Made by a program: the position numbers and the translations under genes. DNA of 64,000 nucleotides from Dactylorhiza incarnata (Eukaryota > Streptophyta > Magnoliopsida > Asparagales > Orchidaceae): positions 3,767,001-3,831,000 of the forward strand of contig JAWHQI010000257.1 of NCBI GenBank assembly GCA_033032865.1, in the 5' to 3' direction. The notes below the pieces were generated by a model that did no database searches, was not told the origin of the DNA, and saw only the letters and a list, made by a program, of their open reading frames with translations. This document shows, one piece after another, positions 1 through 10,600 of this stretch. Position 1 is the stretch's first letter; every line of letters begins with the position of its first letter.

Positions 1-1221
1 TCCCAGGAGATCATTTTGCTCACCTGGGAGATTTTCGTATTTCTCATGCGTTGAAAAAAAAGAAACCCTAAACTAGTCAACAGACATATCCCTAAACATA
101 ATCCCAATGCGAGGAACTGACCTCTGGATAATGTGTGAAGGACGAGCCCGGAGAAATTTCTGGAGGAAGACGGCGAGGATGCACAAGGAGGACGACAACG
201 AGGTCAGCACAAATTCGCCGTAGATTAGTGAGGGGAGAAGACAATGGATTGATGTCGGAAAACAACACGCAGAACACTCTTACGCATGAAGTAATGGTGT
301 GCATAAAATAAAATTTTGAAATAGCGTGAATTACATGTCCTACACGATTGCGTCACGTGTCGCTTGGGAATTAAATCCGGACCTAGATTTGAAAACGGAG
401 TCCGGTTCCAAAAATTTCGCGGAAAGAGGGGAAGTCAGCGAATTAGTAGACCAAAATGATCTCCTAGGAGATCAAAAGTAGATCATTTTGATCTCCTAAT
501 CGGAGTCCGGGCCACGGACCGACAAATTTTGCCTCGTCAAAACGGAGAGATTTTTCCCTCCGGGCTCCATTCCGAAATCCCTGTCCAGGATGGTTGTTCG
601 CCTGCCGCGTGCAAGATCGAAGGGAGGGGAGCAAATCTAAAAAACTATCGGGGATTGGTGAACCCGTTCACATAGTCGAGCAAAGAAGAAATCGGAGTCC
701 GGAGCGCGGATTCAAAAATTTCGTGTCGAAACGAACCCGCCCAGGATCTGAGCTCCCGACTGAACCGAACCCGCCCGAGTTCCCACCAGTCTGGAGGAGA
801 GAGAATATCCAAGATCACTTCTTTCAGGCCACATGGCGAGCCCAAATTTCAGCTCAAAAATACATTTCACTTTCTCCAAATCTGACGGCTACTATTAAAA
901 CCCGAATTTAGATTTCAAAACGAGCCTGAAATCAAAAAAACCTCCCACTGGTCACCCGCAAAATATATTGCATGAGACGGATTTGTGCCGTTCAATAACA
1001 TCCGGAGGGAAGGTTGGAGAACATTTTAATACCACTTTAATTAATAATGAAAACATTTATGAACATATCAAACCATTTCTACCCATTAAAATTATAGATT
1101 TACCTGATTATCTTAACCATACAAACTATTACATAAATATTTTTAAATATTTGTGGCTAAAATTCAATAACATCCATGGGAATTTGCCCAATTTGCACAT
1201 TTTCTAACTTCAATAACTTTA
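1..1221. other. Unassigned repetitive intergenic DNA
   Basis: No coding region could be supported here. The stretch carries short palindromic motifs: GATCTCCTAGGAGATC at 458-473, with related GGAGATCATTTTG blocks at 6-20 and around 480-495. The decamer CGGAGTCCGG recurs at 396-405, 501-510 and 693-702, and two of these copies precede a similar AAAAATTTCG block. This looks like a decayed LTR or other old repeat, but no boundary, PBS or protein remnant could be recognised. The part from about 1020 to 1210 is AT-rich. Confidence 0.4.
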
Positions 1222-1335
1222 GAGCGATGTTAAACGCAGACCTATTTTGACTATATGCAGGCCACAGTTTTTTAAAAAGAGCGATGTTAAACGCAAGCCA
1301 ATTTTAGCTATATGCAGGGCACAGTTTTTTTTAAA
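1222..1335. repeat. 57-bp tandem duplication
   Basis: Two adjacent copies of a unit beginning GAGCGATGTTAAACGCA start at 1222 and 1279. Each contains CTATATGCAGG and a T/A-rich tail. A similar sequence in inverted orientation occurs at 7741-7790, on the far side of the Copia insertion, so this may be part of an older repeat that the Copia element entered. Confidence 0.75.
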
Positions 1336-1510
1336 AAAATATCATTTCTCTTTTTAAAACTTCAAGAAAAATAATTCTAGTAGTTTAATACTTCGTGTAT
1401 TATGTGTTTTTTCCTTCCATGCAACCGTGTCCCCAATGAGTTTACTCGTTTGTCCGAGTCCGATGTGTTTTTAAATTACAACTGGCCTAAAGTTATTCAT
1501 GGGTATTTGA

Positions 1511-1684
1511 TGTGAGAGTTTGCTCGAAGCATCCGGAGGAGGATCAAAGTGGAATCAACTCTTCGTTGCCCCTAGCGGGTATATATAAGGAAAACCCTAA
1601 GAGTGTCTACGGGGATGGGTATCCGTGTACCCAACTGACCCGTTATACCTTCAAACCCGTTATTTGACCAAATATACATTAACA
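1511..1684 (-). repeat. Copia 3' LTR, 174 bp
   Basis: It is a direct copy of 7135-7308 with four substitutions seen by eye (about 2.3%). In each, this copy has T or A where the other has C or G, as expected from methyl-cytosine deamination. A TATATATA run near 1580-1588 is a candidate TATA box on the minus strand. 174 bp is very short for a Copia LTR. Confidence 0.93.
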
Positions 1685-2462
1685 ATCTCCTCCTATATTT
1701 GTGACAAATAACGTATACGTTTCGAAGTGCAGAAAGTAGTAAAAACAAAAAAAAAGTTTTCGACTTAACATAAACAAATGAGTTAGCACAATAAGTAACA
1801 GCATGATTAACATATAACATCCAGAATAAAGTGCTACTCAATAAAAATAGTCTGAAAACAAAATGACAGGGATATACAAAGGATAATTCTACTCATCTAG
1901 TAGATCATCAGCATCCATGTCAAATACTACTTTCTCTCATCCATCTCCACCATAGCCTGCAAAGAATTTCATGAGTTAGAAAACTCAATGAATTCATGAA
2001 CATATGCAGTAACGTAGAAAGAGAACTAGCTCTTACATAAGTGAGCTTAGAACCTGTAGCAATGGTGAAGTAACACTGTCAGTATCTCTATCCAGTCTAG
2101 CAGAGACCAGTCTAGTGTTGATTTTGTAAATCAACCGTTATCATATTCATTAGTGATCATTATGTGACAAAAGTTGAATGATATGGCACAACAATGTTTG
2201 CAACATTATCAGGTGTGGAATAATGTGCTATGATCATCAATGTTAGATAACCGATTACAACGACTTTCTATTCCCAGTTGAATAATTTTCGAATCAACTT
2301 ACAATGAGAAAGATGCTTAGTTATTAAATGTGGAATAACATGCATCTAACCATCTTGGGTTTTCATCAAGAAATTATTTGGGGTTTTCAGTCTGTTATTT
2401 AGATGCTTGAATGTTGCGAATATAGGTTCTCACTATCAAAACATAAACTGCGAAGAAAAGTT
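1685..2462 (-). other. Copia 3' untranslated region
   Basis: This is AT-rich non-coding DNA between the RNase H end and the 3' LTR, with a purine tract (minus strand) immediately beside the LTR. Nothing else could be recognised in it. Confidence 0.6.
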
Positions 2463-2807
2463 TCATATTTCTATGAACTTTAGTCTCATCTCCCCTGATG
2501 TTTTTATTGTGAGAGCTCTATTCAAGCCTTTGGTCAAGGCGTCTGCAACATTGTCTTTCGATCTCACATCAATCAGGGTCATAATCCCTTGACTTGTGAG
2601 TGAGGTCAACCAGGATTGTTTCAGCCTGAGATGCCTTCTTTTGCCATTGAACAAAGTGTTCGTAGCAATCATTTGCGTAGCCTGATTGTCATAGTAAACT
2701 GCAACAGAACTCATTTTCAGGCTCGACAAAGGAATGTCCATCACCAAATCTCTTAACCACTCCGCTTCTTCGCCTGCTGCAGCAAGAGCGTAGAGTTCGG
2801 ATTCCAT
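2463..2807 (-). pseudogene. Copia RNase H C-terminal part
   Basis: RNase H degrades the RNA strand during reverse transcription. The block starts at MESELYALAAAGEEAEWL and contains YYDNQAT, KRRHLRLKQ and NVADALTKGLNR, the usual C-terminal motifs of Copia RNase H. It is in frame with the RT block and separated from it only by the TGA and 17 codons (WKSKRQSCIALSS region). The rest, down to the 3' LTR at 1684, is non-coding. Confidence 0.88.
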
Positions 2808-2858
2808 AGAAGAGAGTGCAATACAAGATTGCCTCTTGGACTTCCAGGCTACATCTGC

Positions 2859-4697
2859 TCATCCTAGTGTGAATACAAACCCACTAGTGGACTTGCTGTC
2901 GTTTAATTCCGAGCACCATGATGCATTAGAATAACCTTCAAGAACTGAAGGATGACTAGTGTAAACTAAAGCATACCGTTGGGTGTGCTTTAAGTATCTC
3001 ATTAGCCTATCTAAGGCGTCCCAATGGTCTTGGCCAGGATTACTAGTGAATCTGCACAACATGTCGACCGTAAAGGCTATGTCAGGTCTAGTGCAGACCA
3101 TAGCATACATGAGGCTACCAAGCAGTTTAGAATAATCTAACTGTCTAACCATAGCTCCTTCATTGGGCTTTAGGCGGTTAGTGTAGTCGTATGGTGTCTC
3201 AGATGCTCTACTGTCACTGTATCCCCACGTGTCCAACATGGACTGTATATAGTGGCTTTGACTTAGGGAGATGCCAGTCTGCCCAAAGCTCACTTGCATG
3301 CCTAGTATAGTGTTAGCTACACCCAGGTCTTTTATGCTAAATTCTTTTATTAGGTCTGACTTAACGCCATCCACTTCGGATTGATCAGACCCTAGAATGA
3401 GCATATCATCAACGTACACGCATATTATGACGACTTTATCCGATCTATGACGTATGTAAAGACATTTATCCGAGAGACTCGACATGAATCTCATGTTCTT
3501 TAAACTATAGTCGAACTTCTCATGCCATAATTTCGGTGCTTGCTTTAGTCCGTATAAAGACTTAAGTAATTTACAGACTTTTGTTTCATGACCATCTACA
3601 ATGAAACCTTCAGGTTGATTCATGTAGATCTCTTCAGTCAGATCTTCGTTCAAGAACACAGTCTTAACATCCATTTGATGAACAATAAAATTCTCAATAG
3701 ACGCAATAGCAAGGAGGGCCCTAATGGTTGCTAACTGACACACGGGTGAGTAGACATCAAAATAATCTACTCCGCTTACTTGTGTGAAACCTTTAGCCAC
3801 CAGACGTGCTTTATACTTAGCTACGCTACCATCAGGATTTAGTTTCTTTTTCAGAATCCACTTACACCCTACAGTTTTAGCCCCTTTTGGCTTATCAACC
3901 AACGTCCAGGTGTTATTCTGAAGTAGAGAATTCATCTCTTCATCAATAGCTTCTTTCCAGAGTAGGGAATCTCTGGATCTCATCGCGTCCTTATAGGTGG
4001 ATGGATCAGCCTCAACGTGGCAAGTGACAAAGTCACTACCGAAGGTTCTGGGAATTCGCTCTCTTAGAGAAGTTCTCCTAGACTCTAGGCCAGAGTTATC
4101 TACCGGAACGGAATAGGAGGTGCTCGGTACTGAAATAGGATCATCTTCAGTAATAGTTACTTGCATACCTGGGAGAGACATGTTCTTATCCTTGAGGAAC
4201 TTATCTTCAAAGAACACTGTGTCCCTAGATTCTATAACAACGTTATTAGAAATATCTAAGAATTTATCTGCAGCACTATCCTCAGCACAACCTAGGTAGA
4301 CACATGTATTGGTCCTAGGTCCAATCTTAGACCGTCTAGGATCAGGGACCCTGACATAGGCTATACAACCCCAAGTCTTAAGTCTAGTAAAAGACGGGGG
4401 TCTCTTAAACCAAAGCTCGTAGGGTATAACCTCTAACTTGGCATGAGGAACTTTATTCAAAATGTGATTTGCAGCTAAGACTGCTTCTCCCCAATAAGCG
4501 GAAGGCATGCCTGCAGTCAGGAGCATAAAGTTTAACATTTCTGTTAACGTGCGATTTTTACGCTCAGCTATGCCATTAGACTGTGACGAGTAAGGAGCAG
4601 TGGTTTCTGCAATGATTCCATGCTGGGCATGAAAACATTTGAACTCACTGGACATATATTCTCCTCCTCTATCACGTCTCAATCTTTTGATTTTCAT
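2859..4697 (-). pseudogene. pol: Copia integrase C-part, reverse transcriptase and start of RNase H (broken)
   Basis: This 612-codon frame continues integrase with DRGGEY (second catalytic Asp) and AERKNRTL (catalytic Glu). A linker and the RT follow ([11 protein letters not shown], the catalytic YVDDMLI box, and [16 protein letters not shown]), then the first RNase H block. The usual YSDASW is here YSNAS, so one expected catalytic aspartate is missing. It ends at a TGA after FTLG, where a GGA glycine is usual. The frame is unchanged downstream, so this is the third in-frame stop of the element. Confidence 0.93.
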
Positions 4698-4703
4698 GCC
4701 TAA

Positions 4704-5114
4704 TTAGTTTTCTACCCTGGTTTTGGAAATACAAAATTTTTCAAACACTTCATCTTTAGTTTTAAGGAGATAAATGTGACAAAACCTAGAACAATCATCT
4801 ATGAAGGTTATCAAATACTTCCTGCCTCCTCTAGTGACAAAACTTTTGAAGTCACATATATCGGAATGTATTAGGTCTAAGGGTGTTGTGCTCCTAGTAA
4901 CCACACTAAAAGGTTTCCTAATGATCTTAGTCTGAGCACACACTTCACATTTATCAGTTTTGACTGTAGTGTCTAAAGCTATCTGGTGAGTTCTAGCAAT
5001 TTGGAACATTTTCCTATAGTTTACGTGTCCTAGTCTCTCGTGTAGAGTCTTAGGGCTAACTAAGTTTGTTTGATCTTTTTGAACTATTTCGTTTGCTAGA
5101 TTTAATCTGTACAT
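4704..5114 (-). pseudogene. int: Copia integrase N-terminal part (broken)
   Basis: Integrase inserts the cDNA copy into the genome. The frame is the same as the gag-protease block upstream. It shows the GAG-pre-integrase zinc-binding region (LHERLGHVNY, then CEVCAQTK) and the start of the rve core with HSDIC, carrying the first catalytic aspartate, and FIDDCSRF. It stops at a TAA after KTRVEN. Family members commonly have VENQL here, so CAA to TAA is the likely change. The frame resumes two codons later. Confidence 0.9.
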
Positions 5115-5120
5115 CCTATT

Positions 5121-6306
5121 TTAGACGTATGCACATCCAAAATAGTGTGAGTTAACTGACAGTATTACTCTACCGCTACAGAAAGTAAAAGACATACCAG
5201 CATCACAAAGTAAGCTAATAGACACTAAGTTAGCAACTAATGAAGGAATAAACTTAACATTCTTTAAAGTTAAAGTCTTACCTGAGGATAGCAGCAAAGT
5301 TGCGTTCCCCACCTTCAGCACGTCAGCTGTCACACCGTTGGCAACGGTCACAGATTCTCTTGCGTCAGTAAGACCTGTCATCAGAGTAGGGTTGTTGCAA
5401 ACATGGCACGTTGCCCCCGAGTCAAGGAACCACTCTGTACTGGCCTTTCCGTTTCCGACCATGACAACAAAGTCGGATGGCTCAGTGAGACTAACCATAT
5501 TAGCATGGTTGCCTTCCTGTGGTGTCTTGCCCTTCTCCTTATGAGGAAGACTGCAATCAGATGCACTGTGTCCCCACTTGTTGCAGTTAAAGCACTTGCC
5601 CATAAACTTTTTGATTTGTTTACTTGGGCCTGCAACCCGGGAGCCACTCGGGTTGGGTTTTGACTTCCTAGGGTTCGGCACGCGCCTAGAGTTCGAAATC
5701 ATGTTAGCAACAGCCTTCTGCTTGCTAATGACTTCTAGAGCGTGTCGAGTCCTATTTTCGTCCTCAATGCGTATAAAACGCTTGAGTTCGTTCAAACCCA
5801 CCTGCATCTTCTTGCGGTACATTTCAGTTTTGAAATTGTACCACGTAGAAGGCAACTTATACACAATTGTGTCAGCAACAAAACTATCTGGCAATGCAAT
5901 ATTCTCACTATGCAAGGAATCTACTAAAACTTCAAAGTTTGATACCTGAGGGAGAATGACCTTCTCCTCGTCGAAGGTGAACGAGTGGAACTTGTCCACT
6001 AAGTGCGCCTTGGACAGGTCCTCCTCCTGCCTGAAGTGCTCCTGCAAATCATCCCAGATGGCCTTAGCTGTCTTCAGCTTCATGCACGTCTTCGCCAGAT
6101 TGGAAGACAGGCAGTTCAGCAAGTAGTCCCTGCAGAAGTCTTCATCAGAAACCCACTGTGCCTCTTCAGCAGTCCCTACGACCTCAACACCATCAGACGT
6201 AGAACACATTCAGAAACTTCATCCCAAACTGAGTATTCAACTTCCAATCGTTGAACTCAGTCGCCGTGAACTTCTCCAGCTTTATCATCGGAACGGGGGA
6301 CGCCAT
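5121..6306 (-). pseudogene. gag-pro: Copia gag and protease (broken)
   Basis: Gag packages retrotransposon RNA into cytoplasmic particles and the protease matures the polyprotein. Translation probably starts at the ATG at 6306 (MASPVPMIKLEKF) or the in-frame one at 6324. A frameshift near 6190-6210 separates this start from the rest of gag. The following frame shows a UBN2-type gag region, a CCHC zinc knuckle (CFNCNKWGHSASDC) near 5560-5600, and a protease active site WFLDSGATCHVC near 5400-5440. The frame ends at a TAA (5121-5123) just before the integrase part, and the same frame continues after it. It is therefore a point nonsense mutation rather than a natural end. Confidence 0.9.
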
Positions 6307-7134
6307 GTTGTTCCCCTTCATCATTGTGCGCCCGACAGACGAGAACAAGCCACCAGACAGAGGAGTCAAAACTCTGTAGCTAGCGCGGCGGTAGCCTGGG
6401 TGGTAGCGTGGGCGGTAGCCTGTTCGGCTGCTAGCGCCAGGCGCTAGAAGGTAGCGCTGGCGGTAGCGCTTAGGGCAGCACTTCCTGGGCTTGGAGACGA
6501 CGGCAGCGGGAGCTACTGATGGCGGCGACTGGGTGGGATCTGGAGGCGGTGGCGACGACGCTGCGGTAGATCTGAGACGGAAACTTGCTGCGGGCTTGGG
6601 CAGCAGCGACGGAGGCGTCGGCGGCAGAATCGCGAGAGCTGCGCGATTTCTTCTCACGCAGACGTGCGAAGAAGACTCATGGGACGAAGATCTCGCAGAT
6701 CGGCGAACCGAAGATCTCACAGATCTTGTGAACGGCGGTATGCCAAGAAGGACTGCAACGGGAGGGCACCAGAGAACGTTGGCGAAGCGGCGACGGGAGA
6801 GGGCGCAGCGAACGCGAGCGGCGACTGGGCACCAAAATTTCCTTTGCGAACGGCGACGGGGAAGACGCGGCGAACGACAGCGACTTGCGATCTCTTCTCC
6901 AGGGGAAGGGCGGCGGCTGGGTGACATCGCGAACTGCTTCACGCGAGCGGCAGCGACGACGGCTGGGCGAGAGCGATCTCCTACACTCGAGCGGCAATGG
7001 CGGCGGGAGCGAACGACAACAAAGATCGCGATCTCCTCCTACGTCGATCGCGAGCAGCAGCAGCGGGAGAATCGCGAAAGCTTCGCGTGAACAGGCACCT
7101 CGCGGACGGGAGCATGGGAGCAATACTTCGAGAT
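6307..7134 (-). other. Copia leader, GC-rich, with palindromic GCTAGCGCC motifs
   Basis: This untranslated leader lies between the 5' LTR and the gag start. It is strongly GC-rich and built from GCG/GCA/CGA-like triplets, which explains long open frames on both strands that I do not consider genes. At 6376-6475 it holds a cluster of GGCGGTAGC repeats with the palindrome CTAGCGCCAGGCGCTAG (6431-6447). The same motif recurs in the LTR of Gypsy-B, an element from a different superfamily. Confidence 0.6.
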
Positions 7135-7308
7135 TGTGAGAGTTTGCTCGAAGCATCCGGAGGAGGATCAAAGTGGAATCAACTCTCCGTTGCCCCTAGC
7201 GGGTATATATAGGGAAAACCCTAGGAGTGTCTACGGGGATGGGTATCCGTGTACCCAACTGACCCGTTATACCTTCGAACCCGTTATTTGACCAAATATA
7301 CATTAACA
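7135..7308 (-). repeat. Copia 5' LTR, 174 bp
   Basis: It is the partner of 1511-1684, with the same TG..CA ends and the same length. It lies upstream (minus strand) of the leader and gag. The leader side continues from 7134 downwards without a clear tRNA-complementary primer site. Confidence 0.93.
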
Positions 7309-7312
7309 TTTG

Positions 7313-7449
7313 CTACGACGATGGCGATGGCGGCGATGGCGGCGACGACGGCGATGACGACGATCGTGATGTCGTCGGCGATGATGGCGATGGCGGTGAT
7401 GGCGGCGATGTAGGCCATGGCGGCAATGACGGCGATGGCGGCGATGGTT
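7313..7449. repeat. GCGATGGCG-type trinucleotide/minisatellite repeat
   Basis: These are degenerate tandem copies of GCGATGGCG, GATGGCGAT and GACGACG directly beside the Copia target duplication. Open frames through it reflect the period of three, not a gene. Confidence 0.85.
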
Positions 7450-7490
7450 ATACTTCAGGTAGTTACGTCGCTAGTGGGGGTTCTTTGGAT

Positions 7491-7519
7491 AACCGCACCC
7501 CCATGGATGGGGTGCGGTT
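7491..7519. repeat. Perfect short hairpin, AACCGCACCCC stem
   Basis: AACCGCACCCC and GGGGTGCGGTT form an 11-bp perfect stem around a short loop containing CATGGAT. The same CCGCACCCC..GGGGTGCGG theme is tandemly repeated at 15785-16085 in the TAT-type LTR. Confidence 0.7.
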
Positions 7520-8132
7520 AGCGCCTTTAGGGATGATACTCCATCAATAACTTTCTCAGATTTACTGACGAAACAGTGACATTCAATGTAACCTCGCACG
7601 CATAATATTTTACTTGCTTATTTTATGAATGTTATTTTACTTTGTGATTTATTTAGGAAAATATTAATTTGATTTTTGAATATGGTATCTAAATATGAAA
7701 TTTGACATGCATGAATAATTTTTTGCCCTTCATATATCCGCTGCCTGCATATAGCTAAAACCGGCCTGCATTTAACTTCGCTCTAATTTTATGCGCATGA
7801 TGCACGGAATCAATCCTAAATAGAGATAAATTAATGCTCGCTGATTATTGGAGACATTGAATCTTTTTTAATTTAATACAAAAATATTCTACTTTGTTGA
7901 AAGATACAGTGAGCTAAAGCATTATGCCTATAAATTGATCCTCTCTGTGTTGACTCCTACCACGGAAAAATAATGAACATGAATGAAGAGTAGAACGTGG
8001 AAGAGAAGAGGTTAAGCGGAGGTTGGGCGGGCGCTGATTTGAGGAGCGCAGCTGACCAGCTGTTAGATTTTGACATCTTGTCGTGCCCGGATCATTAGGA
8101 TCGCGCCATGTCATTGATTCGTGGGAGGGGTT
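7520..8132. other. Intergenic DNA, no gene seen
   Basis: This is AT-rich unassigned sequence. At 7741-7790 it has an inverted match to the 57-bp unit at 1222-1335 (CTGCATATAGCTAAAA..TTTAACTTCGCTC). No coding region was found. Confidence 0.4.
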
Positions 8133-9025
8133 TGTTACTTGTGAGGATTAATCTTTGATTAGGAAATCTCTTATTGGGTTAATCCTATTTAGGATTATTC
8201 ATTATGAGGAGAATTATTTTCTTCCTATTCCGGCTAAACCCATTTTTAGCATTTTTCCTAAATCTGCAGATTATCTCCTATTTACGGGAGATTTTTTATT
8301 TGGCTCCTATTTAGCAGATTATCTCCTATTTACGGGAGATTTTATTTGGCTCCTATTTATAGGACCGGTCCCCCCAACAATCCTTTACGCCAAGCAAAAA
8401 TTCCGCAGGAGGGAGGAGGCAGTTGAGAGAGGTGAGCGGCAGCAGCGGCGCCAGTAGCTCGGCCGCAATGAGGCGGCGGCTCTGTCCAGCGGCGACAGGC
8501 GGCCTCAGGCCAAGGGAGCTTTTCAGGCTGTTTCAGGTGGAAGCACCGGGCGGCGGCAGCGGTGGCTCCAGGAGTTCTTCAACAGCGGCGGAGGCCCTCA
8601 GTGTGATCCAGGCCGGCGACAGCCGCGGAACTTGGTTCCGGTGAGAGCGGCGGCAGCAGGGCGGTGGTCCAGGCGTGCGGAAGCAGCGGCGGGTCTTGGG
8701 CCCGGTGGCAGTGCGAGACATCGCTCAGCGATATCGGTATCGCTCGCGATAGCTACCAGTGCAGTTTGGGGGCAGATTCTACTGGATGCACCACTTTATA
8801 TCTTTTGTCTCACTATTGTATCTTGTAACTCTCATATTTATAGTGGATCTTTCGGCGCGCTCTCCCCGTGGAGTGGGAGTCTCATACTCCGAACCACGTA
8901 ATCTTTTGTGTCGTCTGTGTATGCTAGAATCTCGTTCCGTATTTTATTTTGCGCGATACTGGTTCTTGCTCATTCGTGAAATTCCGTTGCGCTACCGCGG
9001 CTTAACTCGATCCAATTTCACAACA
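8133..9025 (+). repeat. Probable solo Copia LTR
   Basis: It begins TGTTACTTGTGAGG and ends TTTCACAACA. The second half (about 8790-8915) has the layout common in plant Copia LTRs: a block ending ATAGTGGAT, then a CCCGTGGA..CCGAACCACGTAA block. I could not find a convincing target duplication, a primer site or internal coding sequence. The call and the borders are therefore tentative. Confidence 0.5.
8266..8360. repeat. 48-bp tandem duplication inside the LTR-like sequence
   Basis: Two adjacent copies start at 8266 and 8314, with CTCCTATTTACGGGAGATTT as core. Each copy contains a small inverted pair, CTCC..GGAG. Confidence 0.85.
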
Positions 9026-10289
9026 ACCCGCAACCACGAGTACCTACCCGTGGATCGAATCCCGCAATTTTTCGCGGGAGCGCTGAAAACCGGGCCCGCT
9101 GTTTTCTAATCAGCAGCCGCTGTCTCAAACAGAGATTAATTTTCACACGAGGTTTGATCTTGAGTTTACCGTTACAAAACTTTGATTTGTGAAGTTGATA
9201 CAAAGGCAACGCAGTAATCCTCGTAAATAATCAATTATCGATTTTAATTTTTTTTAAATGTTATCTTTGATTCTTGTCGGAATTAATACAACTTGGGTTT
9301 GTGATCGGTGATGTCGGGATAGATGCATGCGTGAAGAATCGATTAGACTTCTTAGGGTTCGTTTGGCACGGCGGGTGGCGGTTGTGAACGCGGCGGTTAC
9401 GACCACTATCTGTTTGGCGCGACATCTTTGCTTCGGTGAGTTTGGACCAAAACACCGCCGTCATGAAATATGTGTTAGACGTAACAACGATAAACGTCTA
9501 CCGCAACGTTTTTTATGCGGTGTTTTAAAAAGTTGGCTAAATATTTTTTACCTTAACGGCGCTTTTGGGGAAACGCCGTTGTAGAGCTTCTTTTTTGCGG
9601 CGATAACCTAATAAATCGCTTTTTTGGGGAAACGCCGTTGGGAGAACGTGGCTATAATTAACCTAATAAATCGTCCCACCTAAGTTTTCCACACGCCCAA
9701 ATTACCCTAAGCCTCAAAACTTCCCCCATTCCGCAACTGAAGCCGCCGCAGAGTGCGAGACCAAGAAAAAAAACTAATTTTGAACACAGAAATTGATGAA
9801 GTTCCTTAGATGATGTCGGGCGGTCACAACAACGGTTCATAATTCCCGCGTTCCACAGCCTACATCTATGAGTTAGTATTTCTATTCATATTTTCAATAG
9901 GAATACAAACAAGTAAAGAATGTAAGAATGCACAAATGTGTGCCCCAAAAAATATGTTTGGGTTCTCCCATGAGAAAGAATAGAAAATGATCCAAATAGA
10001 ATGGTTGCAAATTCAAGAGTGACTCAAAAAATGGAACATCTAAAACCCAAAGAATTTAACGAAAAGAAGAATTCATGAAACTCAAAAGCCGGCGCAGCCC
10101 ATTTTATGCGAGCCCCATCGACATGCTCATGGCAACCCATATACCAATCTCCGACCGCATGTTTGAGTTCCATTTCTCACTCCTTCGCCCGCAACACCTT
10201 GCATGTATTACAACATCGAGATATAGCAGAATACGCCCCAAATAGAGTTTATAGTTTCACTCAGTGATTCTGTTTGTTTGGACGTTTTT
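9026..10289. other. Intergenic DNA with small repeats
   Basis: No gene was found. GGGGAAACGCCGTTG occurs twice (around 9570 and 9625) and AACCTAATAAATCG occurs twice (around 9605 and 9660), about 55 bp apart. A TTCGTTTGGCACGGCGG block near 9357 resembles the start of some plant DNA transposons, but no matching terminal inverted repeat was seen. Confidence 0.35.
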
Positions 10290-10438
10290 GCTCCATCTCT
10301 ATTGAAGGGAAAACACCAACGCTAAAAAAAACATTTGGTAACCCTCCAATTCTCCCCGTTATCGCTCAATCTCTATTGAGGGGAAAACATCAACGCTAAA
10401 AAAACCATTTGGTAACACTCCAATTCTCACCGTCTGTC
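10290..10438. repeat. 74-bp tandem duplication
   Basis: Two diverged copies start at 10290 and 10364. They share CTCTATTGA, GGGAAAACA, CAACGCTAAAAAAA, CATTTGGTAAC and CTCCAATTCTC. A third start (GCTCC) at 10439 is not continued. Confidence 0.85.
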
Positions 10439-10600
10439 GCTCCAAAATATCATTTTGGCCCTTTTTTGAGACTGCAGTCACCCCTCTTTATTTCCCTCCG
10501 CTCCAACTTTCACCACCGAAACAAACAGCCCACTAGTTTGGATCCACATCATCTGAGATTCAAGAGTTTGGATCCATTTATCACTCCTTCGCCTGTAACA

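Larger units (their letters stand above)
1511..7308 (-). mobile_element. Complete but defective Ty1/copia LTR retrotransposon
   Basis: The element is read on the minus strand: 5' LTR 7135-7308, leader, gag, protease, integrase, reverse transcriptase, RNase H, then 3' LTR 1511-1684. The order integrase before RT is diagnostic of Copia. Both LTRs begin TG and end CA. Flanking bases are TTTGA (1506-1510) and TTTGC (7309-7313), an imperfect 5-bp target duplication. A purine run (reverse complement of TCTCCTCCT, 1686-1694) sits just inside the 3' LTR as a polypurine tract. No primer site resembling tRNA-iMet could be recognised next to the 5' LTR. Three in-frame stops and one frameshift make it non-functional without help. 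Confidence 0.95.

Noticed and set aside
6491..7171. Open frames of up to about 200-250 codons in the Copia leader
   Set aside because: GC-rich triplet-like leader sequence, open on both strands; the true gag start is at 6306.
9050..9090. Short stretch GGATCGAATCCCGC resembling a tRNA T-arm
   Set aside because: No acceptor stem, D-arm or anticodon arm could be placed around it.
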